Shown: in pieces, positions 16,801 through 25,065 of the stretch
How positions within the stretch are numbered: the stretch's first letter is position 1
Layout: each line of letters opens with the position of its first letter
Origin: Oscillospiraceae bacterium
GTDB lineage: Bacteria > Bacillota > Clostridia > UBA1212
Direction: 5' to 3'
DNA length: 64,000 nt
Assembly (NCBI GenBank): GCA_015069195.1
Contig: SVJA01000009.1
Location: 1 to 64,000, forward strand
The notes under the pieces: model-generated
What the model was told of the DNA's origin: nothing
The model's input: the letters and a program-made list of their open reading frames with translations, nothing else
Database searches by the model: none
Position numbers and translations under genes: made by a program

Positions 16801-19558
16801 TCGCACTTCCGCTTGCAGTTGTTACGTAAGTATAAAGAAGTGCGCTGCCTTTTCCGGGTTCTGTACCGTCCGCATATATTGCGATAAACGGAGTCTGGTT
16901 CTGGTTTGTATTGAGGTAACTTGTAAGACCTGAATAATTAAGAGTTATACTGTCACCTACATTGTACGATGTTTTATTTGTTGAGATTGTCGCACTTGAC
17001 GGCTTTGACGAATAGAATTTTATCGAACGGAAATAAAGTGTACTTCCTGCCGTGGTTGTACCGTCAAAATAATCAAAACGGATAGAATTAAGATTTCCTG
17101 TCCAATTTGAAAGAGATGAAAGATCAATCAGATAGTCATGCCACAATCCGTCATTTATCCAATCAACTGAAACTGCACAACTTTCTGTCGGTCCTGTAAT
17201 AGTACCCGGACAGAGATACAATCTCGAGTCAATATTAGAAGCAGACGTTTTTGCAGTTATAACAATATATTTGTATGTCGATGCACTTAGAGTGCCGATA
17301 TTCGCATAATCCATATTGACGTGCGGGTCATTTGATGCAGATGATGTAAGCACCATACACGAATCCCCTTTATCATCTGTACCGAGCTTTACAGTAGTGT
17401 CATATGCTCCGGAAGCCTCTATCCATGAAGCAGCCGCATCAGAGTCAAAGATTATATCTGTAACATCTTCAATCAGATATACACTTTCGAAAGTTACGGA
17501 AATCACTGTATCTACAGCACCCATAGTATAATTGTATATATAGTCTGCACCGTCATTTTCAACAATCTGCTCTATACCGTTGATTTCTATTCTCGCAATC
17601 CTGTATCCATCCTCAGGTGTCACCTGATAATTAAAATTCTGTCCTGCGACAACAGAAGCAGTTGTTATATTGGCACCAAAATGAGCAACACCTTTTCCTG
17701 CTACAACTTTGGTTGAAACAGTATACAAGGTTGTAGATGATACCTTTGTAAACTTAACAGAAACCACACAATCAGAAGCAGGCATTACAAACTGATAAAC
17801 ACAGTCACCGCCGCCGTTTTGAACATCAACCGCAGTACCGCCTACGGTAATCTGAGATACTATATATCCGGATTTAGGCGTTGTCTGGCAATACACGGTA
17901 GTTCCTGCCTGAACATCCGCAGATGTTGCTCCGCCACCGAAGTGAACACTACCCATACCCGAATCAAATGATGCGCTTAACTTGTAAGCAGACTGAACCG
18001 GCGGAGTTGTCGAACCGCTTGTAGAAACAAATGTTACCGAAACCACCGTATCAGCAGCCGGCATAGTGAAATCGTATACAAAATCTCCACCATTATTTTT
18101 AACTTCTACATCAGTGCCGCCTACGGTTATTTTTGAAACTTTGTAGCCGCTTGCAGGTGTTGTCTGGAAATAAACAGTCGTGCCTGCACTTACAGAAGCT
18201 GATGTTACGTTGTTTCCGAAGTGAACACTACCCTGACCTGACACTACCTGAGCATTCAGACGATGGAAAGAAGTCGGAATGTATTTAAATGTATCAGCAT
18301 GTTTAGATGTTCCTGTAAGAGTTATATTTACAACATTTGACAGAACATTTCCGTTCGCATCAAAGATAAGTACTTTAAAATTACCGGCATTATAGGCCTG
18401 TACATTTCCGCCACGCATCGCACCCTGCATTTCAAATGTATAGCCCAAGACAGTGCCATCAACATTGTAATGCCAGAATTCAGGAACTGAATAATAGAAT
18501 ACTGATGTTTCTTTCGAATAAGTGGTTGTAGATGAAGTAAACATACCTGCATAAGAACCTACACTCGCACTATCCGCGCGCACGACGATAGACTGATCCA
18601 TAGTATATGAAGCAGCAGATGTAAGCATAGAATTTCCGTATGTAGCACCACCTGTAGAGAATTTTACGGAAACATTCGCATTTGCATACGGCATTGTAAA
18701 TGTATATGTAGATGCAGCACCGCCGGCCTGTACGGCAATAGCCGTACCATTTACAGAAACAGATGATACCTTATATCCTGATCCGGGAATTGCACGGAAC
18801 ATCACGGTATCTCCTGCAGCAAACTTTCCTGAAGTGTAATCGTTACCGAAAAATACGGAACCTGATCCTGTTACGGAAGCTGTCGCGGTATAATTTGAAC
18901 AATTTGCAACGGTACTGCTCATAAGACAGTATCCGTCAACTTTCATATAATCACTGTCGCTGGTAAGCTCAGAAGGAGTAAGCCAGTTACCGCATTTTGA
19001 TGTAAATCTTTTTTCAGAATTCGGTGCAGAATCAAGCACAAGAATTCTGCCGGTGGCAGCATCATAACCTGCAAGGCAAATAAAGTGCCTCTTTACGTGA
19101 GCTACCGCAACACCGCCGTTTGCCAAATGATTTATCAATTCAGGATTTGTAGCTTTAGCCGCTCTCCATGTAACAGGAGTTGTAAATCCGTATTTTGCGC
19201 CGAACTTTGCAGCAAGATTAGGATATAATTTATATCGGTTTGAACCGCTGGTACCGTACGCACCGCTGCTGTAAGCCCAATCCGCAAGAGCTTTTATATC
19301 GACACGATTACCATTGAGGAAATACACGGCATTTACGATGGACATAAGTCCGCAACCGTTACGTGCAATCGTAGCACCCGAATTGTGAGTGTTATACGAT
19401 CCCCACGTCAGATCTGTCTGTAAAAATACATTGTAATGTGTCGGTGTAGTCGCAGCCTCAACCTCAAGCGGAGTTTCCGAAGCTCTGAATCCGACATTTA
19501 CAGAAGTAAACACAAGACAAAAAACAAGTAATAAGCTTAGAATTCTTTTCGTTTTCAT
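13814..19558 (-). CDS. Giant secreted C39-like peptidase, repeat, dockerin and SGNH esterase protein
   Basis: About 1914 residues. Order of parts: signal peptide (1 to about 36); C39-like peptidase with Cys69 (ARNGCG), His158 and Asp176; InlB B-type repeat; Ig-like segment; three more bacterial repeats; CBM-like module, Ig-like module, bacterial repeat; a second, very similar CBM-like and Ig-like pair; another repeat; a small domain; a dockerin near 1505-1565 (GDVDCDGEVTVSD, second loop degenerate); and a C-terminal SGNH/GDSL hydrolase with GDSIS (Ser about 1731), GGMDS, GMND and the NHPND His near 1896. Two enzymes, a peptidase and an esterase, are thus joined by binding modules. The dockerin is internal and not terminal. 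The ATG at 19558 has AAAGGG upstream. Probably part of a surface degradative complex; substrates unknown. Confidence 0.86.
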   Translation of the reverse strand: MKTKRILSLLLVFCLVFTSVNVGFRASETPLEVEAATTPTHYNVFLQTDLTWGSYNTHNSGATIARNGCGLMSIVNAVYFLNGNRVDIKALADWAYSSGAYGTSGSNRYKLYPNLAAKFGAKYGFTTPVTWRAAKATNPELINHLANGGVAVAHVKRHFICLAGYDAATGRILVLDSAPNSEKRFTSKCGNWLTPSELTSDSDYMKVDGYCLMSSTVANCSNYTATASVTGSGSVFFGNDYTSGKFAAGDTVMFRAIPGSGYKVSSVSVNGTAIAVQAGGAASTYTFTMPYANANVSVKFSTGGATYGNSMLTSAASYTMDQSIVVRADSASVGSYAGMFTSSTTTYSKETSVFYYSVPEFWHYNVDGTVLGYTFEMQGAMRGGNVQAYNAGNFKVLIFDANGNVLSNVVNITLTGTSKHADTFKYIPTSFHRLNAQVVSGQGSVHFGNNVTSASVSAGTTVYFQTTPASGYKVSKITVGGTDVEVKNNGGDFVYDFTMPAADTVVSVTFVSTSGSTTPPVQSAYKLSASFDSGMGSVHFGGGATSADVQAGTTVYCQTTPKSGYIVSQITVGGTAVDVQNGGGDCVYQFVMPASDCVVSVKFTKVSSTTLYTVSTKVVAGKGVAHFGANITTASVVAGQNFNYQVTPEDGYRIARIEINGIEQIVENDGADYIYNYTMGAVDTVISVTFESVYLIEDVTDIIFDSDAAASWIEASGAYDTTVKLGTDDKGDSCMVLTSSASNDPHVNMDYANIGTLSASTYKYIVITAKTSASNIDSRLYLCPGTITGPTESCAVSVDWINDGLWHDYLIDLSSLSNWTGNLNSIRFDYFDGTTTAGSTLYFRSIKFYSSKPSSATISTNKTSYNVGDSITLNYSGLTSYLNTNQNQTPFIAIYADGTEPGKGSALLYTYVTTASGSATFPAGAFGGISYGTTLPAGKYTAWVAYDGKGDTQDINLNNVHYAAESSSYEFTIAENSTTEPTIHNVSTKIVSGQGVAHFGANITSADVYSGTTFNYQVTPAAGYKTTKISINGVEQAILNNGGDAIYSYTMKAETTVISVTFEIDASDAEIKDITDIIFDSTPAVSWVENATKKDTTVSLGVDNKGDTCMVLTSASSSDPFVYMNYSDIGTLSASTYKYAVITAKTTAYNIDSRLYLCPGTITGPTESCAVSVDWINDGLWHDYLIDLSSLSNWTGNLNSIRFDYFDGTTTAGSTLYFRSIKFYSSKPSNPTITTDKTSYNVGESITLNYSGLDSYLNTNQNQIPFIAIYADGTSPGNGSALLYALATNSSGSAAFPAGAVGGISYGKTLPAGKYQAWVAYDAKGTASTANLNNVHYAAQSASYDFTIVDDTYEISAETVGGKGVVHFGDGNVKGTLKVGTTVYFQTTPADGYKVSAITVGGVSVAVENNGADHVYNFVLGAADTEVLVTFSKIATCVDRTDSSKVYCNGGNTVSDTIADIKSKLGVTSVTIKKDGKECDSNAVIATGMVVTAGSTSYTMIVSGDVDCDGEVTVSDAAATLSAVRGYTTISAVQKAAVKECSKNTSSSMNILDVMAILNGIVYSEVITDDCMEYDLDKYTQPYWESDIIYNESVMPLENSDGSVPAVSLMYNIKEIVSVKSSDFTKIYFEGKDYVVENGMLKILPTGSIDTIDYSFMYPSSSSTSTQPDSAHGYMYFAEGSVFHEMQLAVTYVKSGTWTGAVPEQKSDLLPKTMAKLEAGESLNVVLLGDSISVGANSTEFVNAAPYSANWYKMVTDSLTKEYGSKISFTNLSVGGMDSAWGVTQAATAASCKPDLIIIGFGMNDGSASVSTSAYKSNIKSIIDTVKASNPDCEVILLSTMLSNPDWTAGHNQASYLPVLESFEGTGCAVADITTPHSYLLTRKRFVDMTGNNVNHPNDFIVRLYAQVVLELFK

Positions 19559-19708
19559 AAGTTTCCCTTTCGTATGATATAAACATAATGTAATAATAAA
19601 CACATAACTACCATGATTATAACATATAGAAAGACATATCGAACTATAATTTTCTTACACACTTTGTCTTTTTTTTACTATTCATACGTATCTCACATTC
19701 TTTCATAG

Positions 19709-19759
19709 AAAAAAACTCAAAGCACCTGCAACCCTTCCTTGACTGTTGCAGTTACTTTG
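19709..19759 (-). terminator. Terminator of the DUF3791 gene
   Basis: CAAAGCACCTGCAAC (19718-19732) and GTTGCAGTTACTTTG (19745-19759) form an interrupted stem. On the minus strand it leads into GAGTTTTTTTC. The core CTGCAAC/GTTGCAG is the same as in the terminator at 8373-8409. Confidence 0.8.
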
Positions 19760-19825
19760 AGATTTTACCGAAATTCGAAATCGCTAATTTTTTATATTCC
19801 GGAAACCCTGTGCCATACACATTTT

Positions 19826-20026
19826 CTATTTTCTCGCATCATTGTACATATCAATATCAGCAACCAGATACGCCCTGCCTTGCGTATTCAATACATCAAA
19901 ACAGTTATCAATATAATCAAACACACCATATTTTTTAAACAATGACTTAACATCTCTACCCGCCATCTTCTTCTCATTACGGTAAGCTTCAAAACAAAAA
20001 ACTTTAAATTCTAATGTATCTGTCAT
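19826..20026 (-). CDS. DUF3791-family small protein
   Basis: A 66-residue protein from the ATG at 20026, which has AGGTG six bases upstream; a longer reading to 20071 has no ribosome site. The sequence pattern (FKVFCFEAYRNEKKMAGRDV, then LFKKYGVFDYI and AYLVADIDMYN) matches the DUF3791 family as I know it. These proteins are common in gut Clostridia and often sit beside DUF3990 (ADP-ribosyltransferase-like) genes in what look like toxin-antitoxin modules. No such partner is here, so it is an orphan. Function unknown. Confidence 0.72.
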   Translation of the reverse strand: MTDTLEFKVFCFEAYRNEKKMAGRDVKSLFKKYGVFDYIDNCFDVLNTQGRAYLVADIDMYNDARK

Positions 20027-20223
20027 ATAACACCTATTATGAAGTGGCATCTTGTCAAGAGTAAATTTCATAACGTGTGGTATCCATAACAGAATTTGAA
20101 ATCATAGCCATTATACTTACTGTGATAAAAATCATTATAATTTTACCTACAAATTCCACAAAAAAAGTAATCGTCAACGCAACCCACCAAAGCTGTACTT
20201 TACAAAACCATCGCAGTTGCACC

Positions 20224-21087
20224 CTACTCTTCCCCGATATTTTCTAACCATTCGAAATCATCAACTATCGAAATTTTGTCTATATATTTTTCATCCTGTG
20301 TTACAGATACTTGCAGATATTGAACTTTGCCGTTTTTTTCAGGTAATTCATAATAAGTATAAATACATTCGCCGACCGGTTCACCAAACTTTGCCTTGAA
20401 TTCGGAATAATCGTCGGATTCTTCGAAAAATTGTTCTACTTCACTTATGTTCAAAACTTTATCGGGTTTAGTATACATAACCGCCTGACCGTTTATGCAT
20501 CTGATTTCTTGCACAAGATTTTTCTCGGCATATACAAAAAGACCGCAGGTCTCAGGCTGTTCTTCGGGAAGTTCATTCTTAATATTTTCATCAAACGAAT
20601 CATCAGTTTCAGGCTCGTAGTATTCGTCGGCAGTGTAAAAACACAATTCTGCAACGCCTATCTCATCTTCATTACCGTCATTCTCAAGAACCAACCGCAT
20701 ATAAATCCAATAATACGTATCATCACAAAGCACGGGAAAATGAGACTCTACGATCTGACTGTGATCTCCGTCACTCATTGATTCAGACGCTTGCAAAAGT
20801 CCGACCCAACCGATCTCGCTCACAGGACCTTCATATGCAGCAAATAACTTTTCGACCTGTGCATCAAGTCCTGTATGCTGATTCCTCACAAACGGAGAAA
20901 ATAACTCGATTACAGCGTCCTTATCCTTTGTATCCAATGCAGTAAATAACGAATTTATTGTTTCTTCGTATATTTCTTCTTCGTTTTTTGATTCAATAAA
21001 TCGTGTTGGAATGCAACTGCACACAAATGATACAGATGTCAAAAGTAATGCACAGCATAGTATTTTAGTAAATTTCATAATATGCAC
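20224..21087 (-). CDS. Lipoprotein, DUF5104-like
   Basis: A 287-residue protein with an N-terminal signal and a lipobox-like SFVCSC, so it is probably anchored outside the membrane. After the lipid cysteine comes a helical segment (LFTALDTKDKDAVIELFSP, with later EKLFAAYEGPV) typical of DUF5104-type lipoproteins, then an acidic linker and a C-terminal beta domain. A GTG at 21087 is five bases after AAGGA; an ATG at 21078 is an alternative. It is 12 bases from the GH78 gene, suggesting cotranscription. Function unknown. Confidence 0.7.
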   Translation of the reverse strand: MHIMKFTKILCCALLLTSVSFVCSCIPTRFIESKNEEEIYEETINSLFTALDTKDKDAVIELFSPFVRNQHTGLDAQVEKLFAAYEGPVSEIGWVGLLQASESMSDGDHSQIVESHFPVLCDDTYYWIYMRLVLENDGNEDEIGVAELCFYTADEYYEPETDDSFDENIKNELPEEQPETCGLFVYAEKNLVQEIRCINGQAVMYTKPDKVLNISEVEQFFEESDDYSEFKAKFGEPVGECIYTYYELPEKNGKVQYLQVSVTQDEKYIDKISIVDDFEWLENIGEE

Positions 21088-21099
21088 CGTTATCCTTGA

Positions 21100-23499
21100 T
21101 CACACATAGCAAACATCAATATTTATATTCTCTTCATCAAGTCCTTTTACATACGGCGGAAGTTTGACTTCGCACTTGTATTCGCTTGGTGCGGTAACTT
21201 TGAGTTCAAATTGACCGTTATCGCACACAAATGATACTGACAAACAGCCGCAATCCGTTTTAACGATGCCTTTTGCCCATCTTAAGCCTGCCGGATGCGG
21301 AGCAATGATGATTTTCTTCTCTGCCTCACAAACGTCTGCAACGCCCAAAATATCACGTGTAAGGTGTACGCCTACATGAGCATTGAAACCGTGGCAACGG
21401 CTGGTAGCCTCAATAACCTCGTTCTCCCAGAGAGTTCCTGGGCCTTCTTTGAGTTGCTGGAAGAAAAGATATTTTATCTCTTCGAACATCGTTTCAATTC
21501 TGCCGAGCTTCACGAGCATATCAAAGCGCACACAATCGCCTATGAAAAGACCGCTCTTACCTATATTCGGATGTGCCTTGAATTTCGGCATCGGCCCCAT
21601 TTTGTCAACGACATTGAGTTTTATTGAATTTTTCTGTTCCTTCATATCTCCGCGGAAATCTGTTCCGAGAAGTTCTGCCCAAAGTGATGTGAAGTGTGCC
21701 GCTTCGGTGTATACTCCGTTATCGACAAAAACACCATCCTTAAAAGTAAGACTGTCAGGAATACGTTCTTTTTCATTGCATACTGTCAAAACAGCTTTTT
21801 TGAGTATTTCTGACATTTCGTCGGCAAGTGAAATTCTTGCAGAATCATTCATAACCTTACCGTACTCACGAACTGCATAAGCATACAAAGCATTGCACGG
21901 AACGCTGATAGGCTGAGTATTCGGACGTAAATTTGACTGCGACCAATCGATAAATACAATCGGAACATTTTCCAAAAGACCCGACTTGCCTCTCAAAGCA
22001 AGTATTCCGTCAATAACCGCATCAATACGAGCACTGTGCTCTTTTATCATTTCAATGTCGCCCGAACGTCTCACATATTCAGCAATTTCAGCCAAAAGCC
22101 AGAAACTCCAAGTAGCAAGTTCGTCTGACGGATGTCCGCTTACATTCGGATATACAGACGGGAACAATCCATACTTATAAAGTGCAGGATCCGTCAAAAG
22201 GAAGTTTTCGATAAAAGCCTTCTCTACTTTTGTGTCACCGAGCATTACGGCAGCCGCTCTTGCCGTCCAGAATGAGTCACAAAGCCAACCGCCGCGTTCT
22301 CTGTCGGGACAATCCATAAATATGTCAAGAGTGTTCAGAATCAATGTTTTTCTCGCAGCATTGTAAAGTCTGTTTACATCCTCATCGCTGCAAGTAAATG
22401 TACCCTCGTTAAGCTCCGGATATGAATACGAAATCATATGAATATCACTTATTTCCATCTCCGCCTCGCCTCTTATATAAAGTCTGAAATATCTTGCAAG
22501 ACAAGGATCAAAACGAGTAATTGAATATTCACCGGCTTTTATATAGAATCTTGTACCTGTATTGAAATCATACATAAGTGTACCGTCCGGCTGTGTAAGT
22601 TCCGTGCAGACGAGATCAATTATGATATCTTTGTCAGTCTTTACTTTGAATCCGGTAAATCCCACAAAACTTTCACCGAGATCGTAACTGAGATATGAAT
22701 TTCCCTTTGATATAATCTTTACGCCGTCTTTTATGTATGAAACCTTTGCATTGCCCGCATGCTCGCGTGTCAAAACGAGATCACGCAAAAGGTGGTCTTG
22801 CGGGTTATTGTAAAAATCAGCGCCCCACTGCTCGTAAAAATTCAGTTTGTACTCTCCCTCATACGCAAAAGAACCAAATTCAACGAGCTTTGCACCGCCA
22901 CGCTTTGTCATATCCGGATAGAACATTCTTCTCGGAAGAAGTTTAAAATCCTCATCAATAAGAGTTGATTTCACAAAGGTACTGAAATCTTCGGTATCAC
23001 GCCATGCAAAATAACTGCCGTCAATATCATAAATCTCAACAGCTTCTCTGCAATGTGAACGTCTTTCAACCTTCTGATGGCGATTTGCCAGGCGGATTGC
23101 ATTAGTGTCTTTTGACGAAGCTGCAACACTTTTGCCGTCTTTGTCAAAAATCTCGAAAAGGATAACTCCCGGTTCCAATGTAATGTTGTTTGAATAACCG
23201 TTGTACGGATTTGAAAAACTTATCTGCTCTATCGCGATAATATTTTTACCGCAAACTACATAATCGCTTATATCAATCTCATCCACTCTGAGATAGCCTT
23301 TTGCAGTTCTTGCAGGACCGTGCATCACAAAAGTACCGTTTACATACAAACGATAAAAACTTCTGCCGGTGATACTTATTTTATAACTTTTACACGTTTC
23401 CGAAGCTTCAAAATCAGCTCGGTAGCCACACGAAACAACCGGCTCTTTATTATCAGCCTGTACAAAAATCGGTTTCGCATTTACAAAAAATTCATTCAT
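21100..23499 (-). CDS. GH78-type alpha-L-rhamnosidase-like protein, cytoplasmic
   Basis: The 799-residue protein has N-terminal beta-sandwich modules (with FYRLYVNGTFVMHGPART, typical of the rhamnosidase N-domain), then an (alpha/alpha)6 catalytic barrel with DCPDRERGGWLCDS near residue 395, the signature region carrying the general acid Glu, and a C-terminal beta domain (HPAGLRWAKGIVKT). GH78 enzymes remove terminal alpha-L-rhamnose. There is no signal peptide, so it would act on imported oligosaccharides. The Cys in GGWLCD replaces the usual Gly of GWxGD, an unusual change worth checking. No transporter or regulator is next to it. Confidence 0.82.
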   Translation of the reverse strand: MNEFFVNAKPIFVQADNKEPVVSCGYRADFEASETCKSYKISITGRSFYRLYVNGTFVMHGPARTAKGYLRVDEIDISDYVVCGKNIIAIEQISFSNPYNGYSNNITLEPGVILFEIFDKDGKSVAASSKDTNAIRLANRHQKVERRSHCREAVEIYDIDGSYFAWRDTEDFSTFVKSTLIDEDFKLLPRRMFYPDMTKRGGAKLVEFGSFAYEGEYKLNFYEQWGADFYNNPQDHLLRDLVLTREHAGNAKVSYIKDGVKIISKGNSYLSYDLGESFVGFTGFKVKTDKDIIIDLVCTELTQPDGTLMYDFNTGTRFYIKAGEYSITRFDPCLARYFRLYIRGEAEMEISDIHMISYSYPELNEGTFTCSDEDVNRLYNAARKTLILNTLDIFMDCPDRERGGWLCDSFWTARAAAVMLGDTKVEKAFIENFLLTDPALYKYGLFPSVYPNVSGHPSDELATWSFWLLAEIAEYVRRSGDIEMIKEHSARIDAVIDGILALRGKSGLLENVPIVFIDWSQSNLRPNTQPISVPCNALYAYAVREYGKVMNDSARISLADEMSEILKKAVLTVCNEKERIPDSLTFKDGVFVDNGVYTEAAHFTSLWAELLGTDFRGDMKEQKNSIKLNVVDKMGPMPKFKAHPNIGKSGLFIGDCVRFDMLVKLGRIETMFEEIKYLFFQQLKEGPGTLWENEVIEATSRCHGFNAHVGVHLTRDILGVADVCEAEKKIIIAPHPAGLRWAKGIVKTDCGCLSVSFVCDNGQFELKVTAPSEYKCEVKLPPYVKGLDEENINIDVCYV

Positions 23500-23531
23500 T
23501 TATTTTTCCATCCAAATCAATTTATTTTATA

Positions 23532-23583
23532 AAGAAAACCCGATGAGTAGCTTTGCATTTAAAGTAAAGTTACCTCATCGGGT
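23532..23583 (-). terminator. Terminator of glmM
   Basis: ACCCGATGAG (23538-23547) pairs with CTCATCGGGT (23574-23583), and the interior adds CTTTGC with GTAAAG pairing. Minus-strand sequence continues TTTTCTTTAT. It lies between glmM and the rhamnosidase gene. Confidence 0.82.
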
Positions 23584-23604
23584 AAAGTCGCACAATATTT
23601 AATA

Positions 23605-24957
23605 TCAGATACCGAGTTTGCTCTCGATAAGAGCTGCCAAAAGCTCTGCACGATGTTTTATATAATTATAATCTTTTCCCTCTATCATAACACGGACAAT
23701 AGGCTCTGTGCCGGAAGGACGTATAACAACTCTGCCCTCTCCGTTGAACTCATTTTCAAGCTCGTCACACATAGCCTTTATGTCCGGATTCTCCATAAAT
23801 GTGTACTTGAGATCATTTCTTACCTTAGCATTTATAAGAACCTGTGGAAGTGCATGGAATACGGAAGCAAGCTCTGAAAGTTTCTTTTTCTCTGTACACA
23901 TAGCGGAAGCTACCATAAGTGATGTTACAAGTCCGTCACCGGTTGTGTTGTGGCGAAGTGAAATCACGTGACCTGATTGCTCACCGCCGAGAACATAACC
24001 ATTCTTAAGCATCTCTTCAAGAACATATCTGTCACCGACTTTTGTCTTTACAATATCGATACCATTCTCTTTCGCCATTATGTCAACACCCATATTACTC
24101 ATAATAGTAATAACAAGAGTATTTCTCACAAGAGTGCCTTTTTTCTTCATATCAATAGCAAGCATAGACATAATAGCGTCACCGTCTACCATCTCGCCGT
24201 TTTCGTCAACAGCTAAAAGTCTGTCTGCATCACCGTCATAAGCAAAACCTACGTCAGCACCGTTCTCTTTAACAGCTTCCATAAGTTTCTCCATATGGGT
24301 AGATCCGCATTTTTTATTTATATTTATACCGTCAGGAGCATTTCCGATAACTGTAACATTTGCACCGAGCTTTTTGAACAATGCCGGAGCAACCTTATAT
24401 GAAGCACCGTTTGCACAATCAAGCACAACCTTGAGGCCATCAAATCTGCATCCGGCAGAAGTCAAAAGATAATCAAGATAATCCTCAAAAGCCTCAGTGC
24501 ACTCTATACGTCTGCCCAAAGCATCACCGACAGGATTCGGAATCACATCATCTTCAGCCATAACAAGCTTCTCTATCATATCTTCAGTTTCGTCAAGAAG
24601 TTTGTATCCTTTATCACTGAAAAACTTTATGCCGTTAAATTCGAAAGAATTGTGTGAAGCAGATATCATAACACCTGCATCAGCCTCATATTTTCTTGTG
24701 AGATATGCGATAGCCGGTGTAGGAATAACGCCTGCACACATAGCTGTAGCGCCGGTAGAACAAATACCTGCAACGAGTGCATTCTCAAGCATACCGCAAG
24801 AAAGTCTTGTGTCAGAGCCGACTATAATAACAGGCTTATGACTTTTCGCCATAGCAAGTACATATGCACCTGCACGACCGAGTTTGTATGCCAATAATGG
24901 AGTAAGTTCTTTGTTTGCGATACCACGCACACCATCAGTTCCGAATAATCTTGCCAT
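23605..24957 (-). CDS. glmM: Phosphoglucosamine mutase
   Basis: Converts glucosamine-6-phosphate to glucosamine-1-phosphate for UDP-GlcNAc and peptidoglycan synthesis. The start ARLFGTDGVRG, the phosphoserine loop ISASHNSFEFNG (Ser about 100), the metal loop DGDADR (about 240) and the sugar-phosphate site RPSGTEPIVRVM are all present. The length of 450 residues is normal. The ATG at 24957 has GGAAGG upstream; a GTG nine bases earlier is less well placed. No glmS or glmS ribozyme is next to it. Confidence 0.97.
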   Translation of the reverse strand: MARLFGTDGVRGIANKELTPLLAYKLGRAGAYVLAMAKSHKPVIIVGSDTRLSCGMLENALVAGICSTGATAMCAGVIPTPAIAYLTRKYEADAGVMISASHNSFEFNGIKFFSDKGYKLLDETEDMIEKLVMAEDDVIPNPVGDALGRRIECTEAFEDYLDYLLTSAGCRFDGLKVVLDCANGASYKVAPALFKKLGANVTVIGNAPDGININKKCGSTHMEKLMEAVKENGADVGFAYDGDADRLLAVDENGEMVDGDAIMSMLAIDMKKKGTLVRNTLVITIMSNMGVDIMAKENGIDIVKTKVGDRYVLEEMLKNGYVLGGEQSGHVISLRHNTTGDGLVTSLMVASAMCTEKKKLSELASVFHALPQVLINAKVRNDLKYTFMENPDIKAMCDELENEFNGEGRVVIRPSGTEPIVRVMIEGKDYNYIKHRAELLAALIESKLGI

Positions 24958-25065
24958 AAAAGTCACCTTCCGAAATTAAGATTTAAAATACAATAAATAT
25001 TATGCGGATGAAACAAAAAAGTTCGTATAATACATTTTCCGGTGACAGCAAAAATCTTCTCAGAA

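Noticed and set aside
13814-19558. Repeated segments as insertion sequences
   Set aside because: The near-identical stretches are in frame within one long gene and code protein modules; no transposase or terminal repeats.
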